Below are positions 38,602-46,269 of a DNA stretch of 64,000 nucleotides, one piece after another (position 1 is the first letter of the stretch; each line of letters opens with the position of its first letter). This DNA is from Chersky-840 sp035532735 (GTDB taxonomy: Bacteria > Actinomycetota > Acidimicrobiia > Acidimicrobiales > UBA8190). The stretch is taken from positions 124,001 through 188,000 of the forward strand of contig DATKQM010000031.1 in assembly GCA_035532735.1 (NCBI GenBank), written 5' to 3'. A program made the translations under genes and the position numbers. The notes under the pieces were generated by a model. The model worked only from the letters and a program-made list of their open reading frames with translations. It was not told the DNA's origin and did no database searches.

Positions 38602-39285
38602 ATGCTTCGGATCGCCCCTTCGGTGCTGTCGGCTGACTTCGGGAGCCTGGCCGAAGCCGTCGGTGAGGTGGCCGCCGAGGCCGACTGGCTGCACGTCGAC
38701 GTGATGGACGGCCACTTCGTTCCCAACTTGACCATCGGCCCACCCGTGGTGGCGTCACTGCGCCGGCATTCGGGGTTGTTCTTCGACTGCCACCTCATGA
38801 TGACCAACCCTGGGGACTTCCTCGAGTCGTTCCGCCACGCCGGGGCCGACGGGTGCACGGTCCACGTCGAAGTGGGCGACACCACCGCGCTCCTGGCCCA
38901 GGCCAAGAGTCTGGGCCTTCGAGCCGGGCTGGCGATCAATCCCGAGACGCCGTATGAGGCCATCGATCCCTTCCTGGGAGAGGCCGACCTGATCCTGTGC
39001 ATGACGGTCCATCCCGGCTTCGGGGGTCAGCGGTTCATGGCCGAGGTGCTCCCCAAGATCGCCCGCACCCGGGCCGAGCTCGACCGGCGCGGGCTCGGCG
39101 CCGAGCTCGAGGTCGACGGAGGCATCGACGAGGACACTGCCGGCGCGGTGGTCCGCGCCGGGGCGCGCGTCCTGGTGGCCGGCTCGGCCATCTTCTCCGC
39201 CGATCGTCCGTGGGAGGCAGCTCGCCGGCTCCGCCTGGCGGGAGAAAAAGCCCTGCCCGGAGGCCAAAGAGACGAGGCCAAGTAG
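38602..39285 (+). CDS. rpe: Ribulose-phosphate 3-epimerase
   Basis: 227-aa TIM-barrel enzyme of the pentose phosphate pathway. IAPSVLSADFGSL, HVDVMDGHFVPNLTIGP with metal/catalytic Asp, CHLMM, LCMTVHPGFGGQRF and EVDGGIDEDTAG. ATG at 38602 gives the typical MLRIAPSVLSADF; GTG 38596 is an alternative. Its stop codon lies within TAGAAT (39283-39288), a hexamer 9 nt before ribD that might serve as a -10. Confidence 0.97.
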   Translation: MLRIAPSVLSADFGSLAEAVGEVAAEADWLHVDVMDGHFVPNLTIGPPVVASLRRHSGLFFDCHLMMTNPGDFLESFRHAGADGCTVHVEVGDTTALLAQAKSLGLRAGLAINPETPYEAIDPFLGEADLILCMTVHPGFGGQRFMAEVLPKIARTRAELDRRGLGAELEVDGGIDEDTAGAVVRAGARVLVAGSAIFSADRPWEAARRLRLAGEKALPGGQRDEAK

Positions 39286-39297
39286 AATGGTGGTCCC

Positions 39298-40371
39298 ATG
39301 ACGGCCTCCCAGGAGACGCCCGGGGCGGGCCCCCGGGACGATGATCCCGCCGATCTCGCCGCCATGCGACGGGCCCTCGCGCTGGCCGCCTCGGTCCGCA
39401 CGCGCACGTCCCCGAACCCCTGGGTCGGTGCGGTCGTGGTCACTTCCGCCCGCGACGTCTTCGAAGGGGCGACGGCTCCTCCTGGTGGGCCCCACGCGGA
39501 AGTGGTGGCCCTGGCTTCGGCCGGCGACGGCGCCCGGGGGGCGACGTTGTACTGCACCCTCGAGCCCTGTGCCCATCACGGCCGGACCCCGCCGTGTACC
39601 GGCGCCATCCTCGCCGCCGGCGTGGCGCGCGTGGTGGTGGCGGTCCTCGACCCCGACCCGCAGGTGTCGGGGAGAGGGGTGGCCGCGCTGCGCGACGGGG
39701 GCATCGTCGTGGACGTGGGAGTGGCCGCCGACGAGGCCGCCGATCTCCTGGCACCGTATCTGAAGCACCGGCGCAGCGGTAGGCCATGGGTCGTGCTCAA
39801 GCTGGCGGCCACGATGGACGGGCGCATCGCCGCGCCCGATGGATCGGCCCGCTGGCTCACCGGGGAGGCGGCACGCGCCGATGCCCATCGACTACGAGCC
39901 TTGTCCGACGCGGTGCTCGTGGGGGCGGGGACGGTCCGTTGCGACGACCCCGAGCTCACCGTGCGCGTCGATCCGATCCCCGAGCACCAACCACTGCGCG
40001 TCGTCCTCGGGCACGCGCCCGACGCGGCCAAGGTCCACCCCGCGTTGGAATTGTCGGGGGAGCCCGCCGCGGTGCTCGACGAGCTCGGAGCCAAAGGTGT
40101 GTTGCAGGTGCTCATCGAAGGCGGAGCGCGCGTGGCACATGCCTTTCACCGGGCCGGGCTCGTGGACCGCTACGTCCTCTATCTGGCCCCGGCTCTGTTC
40201 GGAGGCGATGACGCCGTGCCCATGTTCGGCGGCCCCGGTGCCCCCGGCGTCGAAGACCTGTGGCGGGGCCGGTTGGTGTCGGTCGCCCAACTCGGCGCCG
40301 ACGTGCGAATCGAGCTCGCCCCGGCTGGATCCGGCGGACCTGGCGCGCCCTCGCCCGGAGTGGGGCCATGA
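39298..40371 (+). CDS. ribD: Riboflavin biosynthesis deaminase/reductase
   Basis: 357 aa bifunctional. Deaminase domain: zinc motif HAEVVAL with TLEPCAHHGRTPPCTGAI; NPWVGAVVV near residue 40. Reductase domain from about residue 165: PWVVLKLAATMDGRIAAPDGSARWLTGEAARADAHRLRA and VLIEGGARVAHAF. Makes 5-amino-6-ribitylamino-uracil phosphate. ATGA overlap with ribBA. No FMN riboswitch is visible upstream; only 12 bp separate it from rpe. Confidence 0.96.
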   Translation: MTASQETPGAGPRDDDPADLAAMRRALALAASVRTRTSPNPWVGAVVVTSARDVFEGATAPPGGPHAEVVALASAGDGARGATLYCTLEPCAHHGRTPPCTGAILAAGVARVVVAVLDPDPQVSGRGVAALRDGGIVVDVGVAADEAADLLAPYLKHRRSGRPWVVLKLAATMDGRIAAPDGSARWLTGEAARADAHRLRALSDAVLVGAGTVRCDDPELTVRVDPIPEHQPLRVVLGHAPDAAKVHPALELSGEPAAVLDELGAKGVLQVLIEGGARVAHAFHRAGLVDRYVLYLAPALFGGDDAVPMFGGPGAPGVEDLWRGRLVSVAQLGADVRIELAPAGSGGPGAPSPGVGP

Positions 40372-41609
40372 CCAGTTTCAGCGGCATCGAGGACGCCATC
40401 GCCGCCATCGGACGTGGCGAGATCGTGGTCGTGGTCGACGACGAAGATCGCGAGAACGAGGGCGATCTCGTCATGGCGGCGGAAGCGGTCACTCCCGAGA
40501 AGATCGCTTTCTTCCTCGCCCACACCTCGGGTGTCATCTGCGTGCCGCTGTTGCCCGATCGCGCCGATGTGCTCGAGCTCCCGCTCATGGTGAGCGAGAA
40601 CACCGAGTCACAGCGCACCGCCTTTACCGTCAGCGTCGACTACGGCCACGGGACCACGACGGGCATCTCGGCCGAGGACCGGGCATCGACGATCCACGCC
40701 TTGATCGACCCGCACACGCGCCCGGTCGAGCTCAACCGCCCCGGCCACATCTTCCCCCTTCGATACCGGCCCGGCGGGGTGCTCAAACGCGCCGGGCACA
40801 CCGAGGCCACCATCGATCTGGTGTCGGCCGCGGGCCTCTATCCCGCCGGCGTGCTGTGCGAGCTCGTCTCGGCGGACAAGACCCGTATGGCCCGGCTGCC
40901 CGAGCTCGAGCAATTCGCTCACACCCACGGGATGCCACTGCTCACCATCGCGGACCTGATCCGGTACCGGCGCCACAAGGACAAGTTGGTGGAGTGCATC
41001 GCGGGGCCGGCGCGCATCCCCACCGAGTTCGGGGACTTCGCCGGGTACGTCTATGAGTCCGAGCTCGACGGTGAGCACCACCTGGCCGTGGTCCGAGGCG
41101 ACGTCAGGGGTAAGAGCGACGTGCTCGTGCGGGTCCACTCCGAATGCCTCACCGGCGACGCCTTCGGGTCACTGCGCTGCGATTGCGGCCCGCAGCTGAC
41201 CGAGGCGGTACGGCTCATCGCCAAAGAGGGGACCGGCGTCATCGTGTACCTGCGCGGCCACGAAGGCCGCGGCATCGGGCTCGCCCACAAGCTGCGTGCC
41301 TACAACCTCCAGGAGCAGGGGCACGACACCGTGGACGCCAACTTGGAGCTCGGGCTGCCGGTGGACAACCGGGAGTACGGCATCGGGGCCCAGATCCTCG
41401 TCGACCTCGGCGTCACCACCATGCGTCTCATGACCAACAACCCCATCAAATACGGCGGCCTGGAGGGCTTCGGCCTCGACATCGTCGAGCGCGTCCCCCT
41501 GACCCTGCACTCGAACCCCGAGAACATCGCCTACCTGCGAACCAAGCGCGAACGCCTTGGCCACTTCATGGAAGGCCTCGACGACGAGGTAGGCGATGAC
41601 AAGCTCTGA
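40368..41609 (+). CDS. ribBA: DHBP synthase / GTP cyclohydrolase II
   Basis: 413 aa. RibB half: VVVVDDEDRENEGDLVMAAE, FAVSV-like FTVSVDYGHGTTTGISAEDRASTI, GHTEATIDL. RibA half: zinc site C-x10-C-x-C in HSECLTGDAFGSLRCDCGPQL, then YLRGHEGRGIGLAHKLRAYNLQ. Supplies both riboflavin precursors. Its 3' end overlaps ribH by 14 nt. Confidence 0.97.
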   Translation: MTSFSGIEDAIAAIGRGEIVVVVDDEDRENEGDLVMAAEAVTPEKIAFFLAHTSGVICVPLLPDRADVLELPLMVSENTESQRTAFTVSVDYGHGTTTGISAEDRASTIHALIDPHTRPVELNRPGHIFPLRYRPGGVLKRAGHTEATIDLVSAAGLYPAGVLCELVSADKTRMARLPELEQFAHTHGMPLLTIADLIRYRRHKDKLVECIAGPARIPTEFGDFAGYVYESELDGEHHLAVVRGDVRGKSDVLVRVHSECLTGDAFGSLRCDCGPQLTEAVRLIAKEGTGVIVYLRGHEGRGIGLAHKLRAYNLQEQGHDTVDANLELGLPVDNREYGIGAQILVDLGVTTMRLMTNNPIKYGGLEGFGLDIVERVPLTLHSNPENIAYLRTKRERLGHFMEGLDDEVGDDKL

Positions 41610-42144
41610 CGCCACCGCGCTCTCAGCAAATGCGGTCGACGACGCCGCCCGGCGGGTCCACATCTCGCACGTCGGTGACGTGGCCAGCGAGGCCCGGGTG
41701 GCGTTGGTGTGCGCCAAGTTCAACGGTGGGATCACCGAGCGCCTGCTCGACGGGGCCCTCCTCGGACTCGACAAGAGCGGCATCAAGCCCTCCGCGGTCA
41801 CCGTGGCCTGGGTGCCCGGTGCTTTCGAGCTGCCCCTGGCGGCGATGCGGCTGGCCGAGTCGGGATCCGTCGATGCCGTGGTGGCGCTGGGCGCGGTGAT
41901 CCGGGGCGAGACGGCGCATTTCGATTTCGTCGCCGGCGAATGTGCGTCGGGTCTCCAGCGCGCCGCCCTCGACACCGGCATTCCGGTGGTGTTCGGGGTG
42001 CTCACCACCGACACCGTCGACCAGGCCCTGGCCCGGTGTTCCGAGGGAGACGCCAACAAGGGTTTCGAAGCGGCCGTGACCGCGCTCGAGATGGCAGATC
42101 TGCTTCGCAAGCTTCCGGGTCCGTCCCCGGCGCGGACGCGCTGA
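41596..42144 (+). CDS. ribH: 6,7-dimethyl-8-ribityllumazine synthase
   Basis: 182 aa. RVALVCAKFNGGITERLLDGALLGL, VPGAFELPLAAMRLA, ALGAVIRGETAHFDFVAGE and PVVFGVLTTDTVDQALARC with NKGFEAAVTALEMA are characteristic. The N-terminal ~30 residues are an unconserved extension; the ATG at 41596 lies within ribBA. The riboflavin synthase gene (ribE) that often sits between ribD and ribBA is not in this operon. Confidence 0.96.
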   Translation: MTSSDATALSANAVDDAARRVHISHVGDVASEARVALVCAKFNGGITERLLDGALLGLDKSGIKPSAVTVAWVPGAFELPLAAMRLAESGSVDAVVALGAVIRGETAHFDFVAGECASGLQRAALDTGIPVVFGVLTTDTVDQALARCSEGDANKGFEAAVTALEMADLLRKLPGPSPARTR

Positions 42145-42161
42145 GGCCTCGGCGAATCACC

Positions 42162-43037
42162 ATGCTCCGACTCGTCTTGCCCAAGGGCTCGCTGGAGAAG
42201 GCCACCCTCGACCTCTTCGCCGCCGCTGACCTGGCTGTCGTGCGGAGCTCGGACGTCGACTACCGGGCCAGCATCGACGACCCCCGCGTCGACGAGGTCC
42301 GCATCCTGCGGCCCCAGGAGATCCCCGGGTATGTCGCCGAGGGCAACTTCGACCTGGGCATCACGGGCCGGGACTGGATCGAGGAGACCGGCGCCGAGGT
42401 GATCTCGCTGGGCGAGCTCGCCTATTCGAAGGCCACTTCCAACCCCATCCGCGTCGTCCTGGCGGTCGCCCAGGACTCCCCGGTGACGACCATCGCCGAT
42501 CTGCCCCCGGGGGCAAGGGTCTCGACCGAGTACCCCGAGCTCACCCGACGTGTCCTCGAGAAGCACGGCGTGCACGCCGAGATCCGCATGTCGTACGGCG
42601 CCACCGAGGCCAAGATCCCTGACATCGCCGACGCGGTGGTCGAGATCACCGAGACGGGCCGTGCCCTGGCTGCGGCTCGGTTGCGGGTCGTCGAGACGCT
42701 GCTCGTGTCGCGCACCGAGCTCATCGCCAACCCGGTGTCGGCTTCGGACCCGTCTAAGCGACTCGCCATGAGCCACCTCTTGACCTTGTTGCAGGGCGCG
42801 CTCGAGGCCCGGGGCAAGGTCCTGCTCAAGCTGAACGTGGCGACGGACAAGCTCGAAGCGGTGGTGTCGGTCCTGCCGGCGCTCAAGTCCCCGACGGTCT
42901 CGGAGCTCTCGGGCGAGGCCGGCTATGCAGTGGAGACCGTGGTGGAAAAGACCCAGGTCAACGTTTTGATCCCCGCGCTCAAGGACCGGGGCGCCACCGA
43001 CATCATCGAGTTGCCGATCTCGAAGATCGTGCACTGA
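42162..43037 (+). CDS. hisG: ATP phosphoribosyltransferase, long form
   Basis: 291 aa. First step of histidine synthesis. MLRLVLPKGSLEKATLDLF, GITGRDWIEE, and the PRPP-binding VVEITETGRALAAARLRVVE. The C-terminal ~75 residues (LLKLNVATDKLEAVVSVLPAL...VNVLIPALKDRGATDIIELPISKIV) form the ACT-like regulatory domain, so this is HisG-L and needs no HisZ. hisE is not adjacent, unlike in many actinobacteria. Confidence 0.96.
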   Translation: MLRLVLPKGSLEKATLDLFAAADLAVVRSSDVDYRASIDDPRVDEVRILRPQEIPGYVAEGNFDLGITGRDWIEETGAEVISLGELAYSKATSNPIRVVLAVAQDSPVTTIADLPPGARVSTEYPELTRRVLEKHGVHAEIRMSYGATEAKIPDIADAVVEITETGRALAAARLRVVETLLVSRTELIANPVSASDPSKRLAMSHLLTLLQGALEARGKVLLKLNVATDKLEAVVSVLPALKSPTVSELSGEAGYAVETVVEKTQVNVLIPALKDRGATDIIELPISKIVH

Positions 43038-43054
43038 CGGTCAGGTCGACGACG

Positions 43055-43294
43055 ATGGCCCAGCCTCGCGGTGGCCCTCGGGCACCGCGAATCGGAGTGG
43101 TGGTCGAGTTCGACGAGCCCCGGGGCCTCGGTGTGGTGCGCGACGACGACGGGCGGAACTACCCGTTCCACTGCGCGGCGATCGCCGACGGCACCAGGCG
43201 CATCGAGCCCGGCACCCCGGTGGTGTTCTCGGTGGCCGCCGCGCACCGGGGCCGCCACGAAGCTCGGGCGGTGACGACGGTCGGGGTCAGTTGA
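43055..43294 (+). CDS. Cold-shock-domain-like small protein
   Basis: 79 aa. The pattern IGVVVEFDEPRGLGVVRDDDGRNYPFHCAAIADGTRRIEPGTPVVFSVAAAHRGRHEARAV follows a CSD-type OB fold (G-x-V-x-x-F-D ... G-x-G-x-V ... F-H ... G-x-x-V-x-F), though divergent from CspA. Probably binds nucleic acid. Lies 17 bp after hisG, perhaps cotranscribed, convergent with the next gene. Confidence 0.7.
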   Translation: MAQPRGGPRAPRIGVVVEFDEPRGLGVVRDDDGRNYPFHCAAIADGTRRIEPGTPVVFSVAAAHRGRHEARAVTTVGVS

Positions 43295-43312
43295 GCGCGC
43301 CGGCCCGGCTCA

Positions 43313-43368
43313 GATCTAATCGCCCGGATCTATTCGCCGGGATCTAATCGCCGGGATCTATTCGGTCG
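43313..43368. repeat. Four tandem 14-bp repeats between convergent genes
   Basis: Units GATCTAATCGCCCG, GATCTATTCGCCGG, GATCTAATCGCCGG and GATCTATTCGGTCG, exactly 14 bp apart; position 7 alternates A/T between units. The stop codon of the convergent minus gene (TAG, 43358-43360) sits inside the fourth unit. The repeats fill nearly all of the 63-bp gap. They are AT-richer than the surroundings. Confidence 0.9.
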
Positions 43369-43858
43369 TCGGCTCCCCGTCGGCGGAGGGTGAGGACTCG
43401 CTGATCTGGACGTAGGCGAGGCGGATCTGGGCCAGGGCATCGTTCAGCGAGGGCTCGGCTTCTCCCAGCCTGCCGGCGAGGCCCTCCACCAGTGCGGCCA
43501 TGGCGTCGACGGCCAGGCGCGCCTGGTCGCGTCGGGGTGGTTGTTGTGACAGGTGAATGGCGGCCAACTCGAACAATCCGTAGGCGTGGTTGGCCACGAC
43601 CACGTCGGCGGGTGTGCCCAGCAACTGGCGACGCAACTCGTCGAGCCGACCGGCGAGCTCGGCTTGCTCCTCGGGCCCGAGGTCATCCAGATCGGATTCG
43701 TCGGCCTCGCCATGATGGGACGGGGCGACCCCGGCACCGGTATCGGAGGGTCCCGAGGCGCCTGGGTGCGGCGGTGTTCCGGGGAGGTCGGGGGCGGTCC
43801 GGTCGGCGCCGGCGGGCTGCACTCTGTGCTCGCCCTCAGGTGTCCAGAGGCTGCTCAC
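43358..43858 (-). CDS. DUF1844-like protein
   Basis: 166 aa. N-terminal ~60 residues are disordered and acidic. The C-terminal part, VVVANHAYGLFELAAIHLSQ then RDQARLAVDAMAALVEGLAGRLGEAEPSLNDALAQIRLAYVQ, follows the helical pattern I associate with DUF1844 (LATSALVxLG...ARQTIDILEML...LxxLRxxYVE). Function unknown. GTG start at 43858 lies 7 nt from a TACGCT -10. Divergent from infC; its 3' end is in a tandem repeat. Confidence 0.75.
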   Translation of the reverse strand: MSSLWTPEGEHRVQPAGADRTAPDLPGTPPHPGASGPSDTGAGVAPSHHGEADESDLDDLGPEEQAELAGRLDELRRQLLGTPADVVVANHAYGLFELAAIHLSQQPPRRDQARLAVDAMAALVEGLAGRLGEAEPSLNDALAQIRLAYVQISESSPSADGEPTTE

Positions 43859-43864
43859 GCCTGG

Positions 43865-43871
43865 TAGCGTA
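43865..43871. promoter_or_regulatory. Overlapping back-to-back -10 elements (infC / DUF1844-like)
   Basis: TAGCGTA. The plus strand reads TAGCGT (43865-43870) for infC; the minus strand reads TACGCT (43866-43871), exactly 7 nt from the GTG at 43858. The two promoters would exclude each other. Confidence 0.5.
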
Positions 43872-43894
43872 GAGCTTTGAGCCAACAGGGAAAG

Positions 43895-44014
43895 CGGGGT
43901 CACGCCGTCGGGCGAACCCCCACCCGCCACCGGGCAACGGTGCGTCGGGTTTCGCATGGGGGTCCGTGACCGGATCCCGAAGGCTGCGACCTCGCTTCCG
44001 CGAATGGCTTCGGG
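43895..44014 (+). promoter_or_regulatory. Structured RNA leader of infC
   Basis: A ~190-nt gap without a gene precedes infC. Hand folding shows three nested stems: outer GGTCACG (43898-43904) / CGTGACC (43965-43971); middle GCGAACCC (43912-43919) / GGGTTTCGC (43947-43955, one bulge); inner CACCG-GGCAA-CGGTG (43928-43942). A second domain pairs CCCGAAG (43976-43982) with CTTCGGG (44008-44014). If transcription starts near 43877 all of it is transcribed. infC operons are often controlled through leader RNA; this one does not match a class I can name. Confidence 0.6.
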
Positions 44015-44051
44015 GAGACTCGGAGTCCTGTAACGACGGGAGTGATGTCGC

Positions 44052-44765
44052 ATCGCCACACCCATGACGACCAACGAGACCAGGATCAACGATCGCATTC
44101 GTGCGCGCGATGTACGCCTGGTGGACCCAGATGGCCTCCAGCTCGGGATACGCCCGTTGCCCGAGGCTCTGGCGATCGCCCGGCAGCTCGACCTGGATCT
44201 GGTTGAAGTCGCGCCTCTGGCCAACCCGCCTGTCTGCCGGATCATGGACTATGGCAAGTACAAGTTCGACGAGGCGCAGAAGGCCAAGGAGTCCAGGCGC
44301 AAGACGACCAGCGTCGGGATCAAGGAGATGAAGTACCGGCCCAAGATCGGCCCCGGTGACTTCGACACCAAGACCCGACAGGTTCTCAAGTTCCTGAACG
44401 AGGGCCACAAGGTCAAGGTCACGATCATGTTCCGAGGGCGAGAGGTGTTCCATCCCGAGCTAGGGAAGAAGATCCTCGATCGGGTGGCCGAGCACGTCGA
44501 CGGGACGGCCCGGGTGGAATCTGATCCGAGGCTCGACGGTCGCAACATGGTGATGGTGCTGGCACCGGACAAACGGGCCAAGCAGTCCGCCGCAGCCCGG
44601 GCGGCACAAGGTGATGACGAAGTGCCCGGCCCGGTGAGCGGGGGTCCGGCCAAGCCCGCCAAGAGCGGGAGTCCGGGAGTAGTGGGGACAAACGGCGGAT
44701 CGCCCGCCGCGGCACCAGCGGCGGCCACAGGGGATGCAGAGCCCGGTCGCGAGGAAGGAAACTGA
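44052..44765 (+). CDS. infC: Translation initiation factor IF-3, probable ATC start
   Basis: 237 aa from ATC 44052 (233 from ATG 44064). NETRINDRIRARDVRLVDPDGLQLGI, LDLDLVEVAPLANPPVCRIMDYGKYKFDEAQKAKESRR, and C-domain IKEMKYRPKIGPGDFDTKTRQVLKFL...HPELGKKILDRV. GGGAG at 44038-44042 is 9 nt from ATC 44052 but 21 nt from ATG 44064, so ATC is the likely start, as in infC genes that are autoregulated through rare start codons. A ~60-residue Ala/Gly/Pro tail is an unusual extension. Confidence 0.93.
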   Translation: MATPMTTNETRINDRIRARDVRLVDPDGLQLGIRPLPEALAIARQLDLDLVEVAPLANPPVCRIMDYGKYKFDEAQKAKESRRKTTSVGIKEMKYRPKIGPGDFDTKTRQVLKFLNEGHKVKVTIMFRGREVFHPELGKKILDRVAEHVDGTARVESDPRLDGRNMVMVLAPDKRAKQSAAARAAQGDDEVPGPVSGGPAKPAKSGSPGVVGTNGGSPAAAPAAATGDAEPGREEGN

Positions 44766-44766
44766 C

Positions 44767-44961
44767 ATGCCGAAGATGAAGACCGACAGGGGCGCTGCCA
44801 AGCGCTTCAAGGTCACCGGCACCGGCCGACTGCGCCGGCGCCAGGCCAATCGCTCTCACCTGCTCGAAAAGAAGAACAGTGTCCGCACGCGCCGGTTGGG
44901 GCGCGAGACCGAAGTCGCCGCCGCGGACCGCCGCGAGGTGCGGCGCCTGCTCGGTCGGTAA
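44767..44961 (+). CDS. rpmI: 50S ribosomal protein L35
   Basis: 64 aa. MPKMKTDRGAAKRFKVTGTGRLRRRQANRSHLLEKKNSVRTRRLGR is canonical L35. GGAAGG-type ribosome site (GAGGAAGG) in the end of infC. 1 bp after the infC stop. Confidence 0.97.
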   Translation: MPKMKTDRGAAKRFKVTGTGRLRRRQANRSHLLEKKNSVRTRRLGRETEVAAADRREVRRLLGR

Positions 44962-45049
44962 CAGAGGCGGGCACAAGCTCGCTCGTCACGGATCGCCGCA
45001 CCGGGCACCGGTGGGAGCGGTCCCATGTCATTCACGAAAGGAGCTCGTC

Positions 45050-45451
45050 ATGGCCAGGGTGAAGCGCGCCGTCAACGGCAAGAAGCACCGTCGTGCCGTC
45101 CTCGAGTCGGCCCAGGGTTATTACGGCAACCGGAGCCGCACCTTCCGTTCCGCCAACGAAGCGGTCATGCACTCGCTCCAGTACGCGTACCGCGATCGTC
45201 GGGCACGTAAGGGAGACTTCCGCCGCCTGTGGATCCAACGCATCAACGCCGGAGCCCGGGCCAACGGCACGAGCTACAGCCGGCTCATCGCCGGCCTGCG
45301 CGAGGCCGAGGTCGTCGTGGACCGCAAGGTGCTCGCCGATCTCGCCGTCACCGACCCCGAGGCGTTCACGCGTCTGGTGGGCGTAGCAAGATCCGCCCTG
45401 GCCGACGGACCCTCGACTCCGGTGACAGCGGAGGCCGGGGACCGCTCCTGA
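45050..45451 (+). CDS. rplT: 50S ribosomal protein L20
   Basis: 133 aa. MARVKRAVNGKKHRRAVLESAQGYYGNRSRTFRSANEAVMHSLQYAYRDRRARKGDFRRLWIQRINAGAR is canonical. AAAGGAG 6 nt upstream is a strong ribosome site. The 88-bp gap after rpmI contains a CACCGG-GCA-CCGGTG hairpin. The C-terminal ~15 residues (STPVTAEAGDRS) are unconserved. Its stop overlaps the next gene's start as CTGA. Confidence 0.97.
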   Translation: MARVKRAVNGKKHRRAVLESAQGYYGNRSRTFRSANEAVMHSLQYAYRDRRARKGDFRRLWIQRINAGARANGTSYSRLIAGLREAEVVVDRKVLADLAVTDPEAFTRLVGVARSALADGPSTPVTAEAGDRS

Positions 45452-46269
45452 CCACGGGCCTGGCCTTCCGGCATCAGCGGGTCCAGCGCCTGCGCCGGTT
45501 GCTGGCGCGACGCGCCACGCGCCATTCCGAGAGGGCATTCGTCGTGGAGGGGGTCAAGCTCCTGCACAGCGCGCTCCAAGCGGGCGCACCGGTGGAGGCG
45601 GTGTTCGTCGACGATCGGGCCCGGCGCAGTCCCGAGTTCTCCGCGGTCCTCGACAGCGCGCTCGACCAAGGAGCCCGGATCTTCGATCTGGCACCCGGTG
45701 TGCTCGAACGGGTGGCCGACACTGTGACACCGCAACCCGTCCTGGCTGTGGTGGGGATGCCTGATGCCACCCTCGACCTGCTCGGTGGGGCGACGTTCGT
45801 GGTGGTGTGCATTGATGTGCGTGACCCGGGCAACGCCGGTGCGGTGATCCGGGTGGCTCACGCCGCGGGGGCTGATGCCGTGGTGTGCAGTGAAGGGACG
45901 GTGGACCCCTTCAACCCGAAAACGGTGCGGGCGTCGGCGGGCTCGGTCCTCCACATCCCGATCGTGGTGGCCGGAGACGCCGAGTCGGTCCTCGACTCGC
46001 TGAAGGGACACGGCCTACGGTGCCTGGCCGCGGTGTCGAGAGGGGGGACGCCCTACAGCGACGTCGATGTGACGTCTCCGTTCGCCCTGGTACTCGGGAA
46101 CGAGGCCAGTGGGCTGCCGTCGCAGCTCGCGCCGCGCCTCGATGCGATGGTGACCATTCCCATGGGAGGCGGGGCCGAGTCCCTCAACGTGTCGACCGCG
46201 GCGGCGGTCCTGTGCTTCGACGCGGCGCGGCGGCGCTCTAACCTGCACGCCATGGGAGAGCCCCGTTGA
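45448..46269 (+). CDS. TrmH-family (SPOUT) RNA methyltransferase, apparent CTG start
   Basis: 273 aa. Substrate-binding N-domain (RVQRLRRLLARRATRHSERAFVVEGVKLLHSAL) and SPOUT knot: VVCIDVRDPGNAGAVIRVAHAAGADAVV, FALVLGNEASGL, VTIPMGGGAESLNVSTAAAVLCF. Likely 2'-O-methylates rRNA or tRNA. No ATG/GTG/TTG exists in frame near the start before conserved sequence; CTG 45448 overlaps rplT (CTGA) and fits. Stop overlaps pheS as TTGA. A methyltransferase between rplT and pheS is common. Confidence 0.9.
   Translation: MTTGLAFRHQRVQRLRRLLARRATRHSERAFVVEGVKLLHSALQAGAPVEAVFVDDRARRSPEFSAVLDSALDQGARIFDLAPGVLERVADTVTPQPVLAVVGMPDATLDLLGGATFVVVCIDVRDPGNAGAVIRVAHAAGADAVVCSEGTVDPFNPKTVRASAGSVLHIPIVVAGDAESVLDSLKGHGLRCLAAVSRGGTPYSDVDVTSPFALVLGNEASGLPSQLAPRLDAMVTIPMGGGAESLNVSTAAAVLCFDAARRRSNLHAMGEPR

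Noticed and set aside
39286..39297. FMN riboswitch before ribD
   Set aside because: Only 12 bp separate rpe and ribD; no room and no motif.
43313..43368. CRISPR-like array
   Set aside because: Units are contiguous 14-mers with no spacers and no cas genes.
44045..44200. ATG 44045 frame as a leader peptide before infC
   Set aside because: Only 2 nt from the GGGAG site, runs long in a shadow frame over infC.
44256..44735. Minus-strand frames over the infC tail and rpmI
   Set aside because: Repetitive Ala/Gly/Pro coding on the plus strand creates open antisense frames without motifs.
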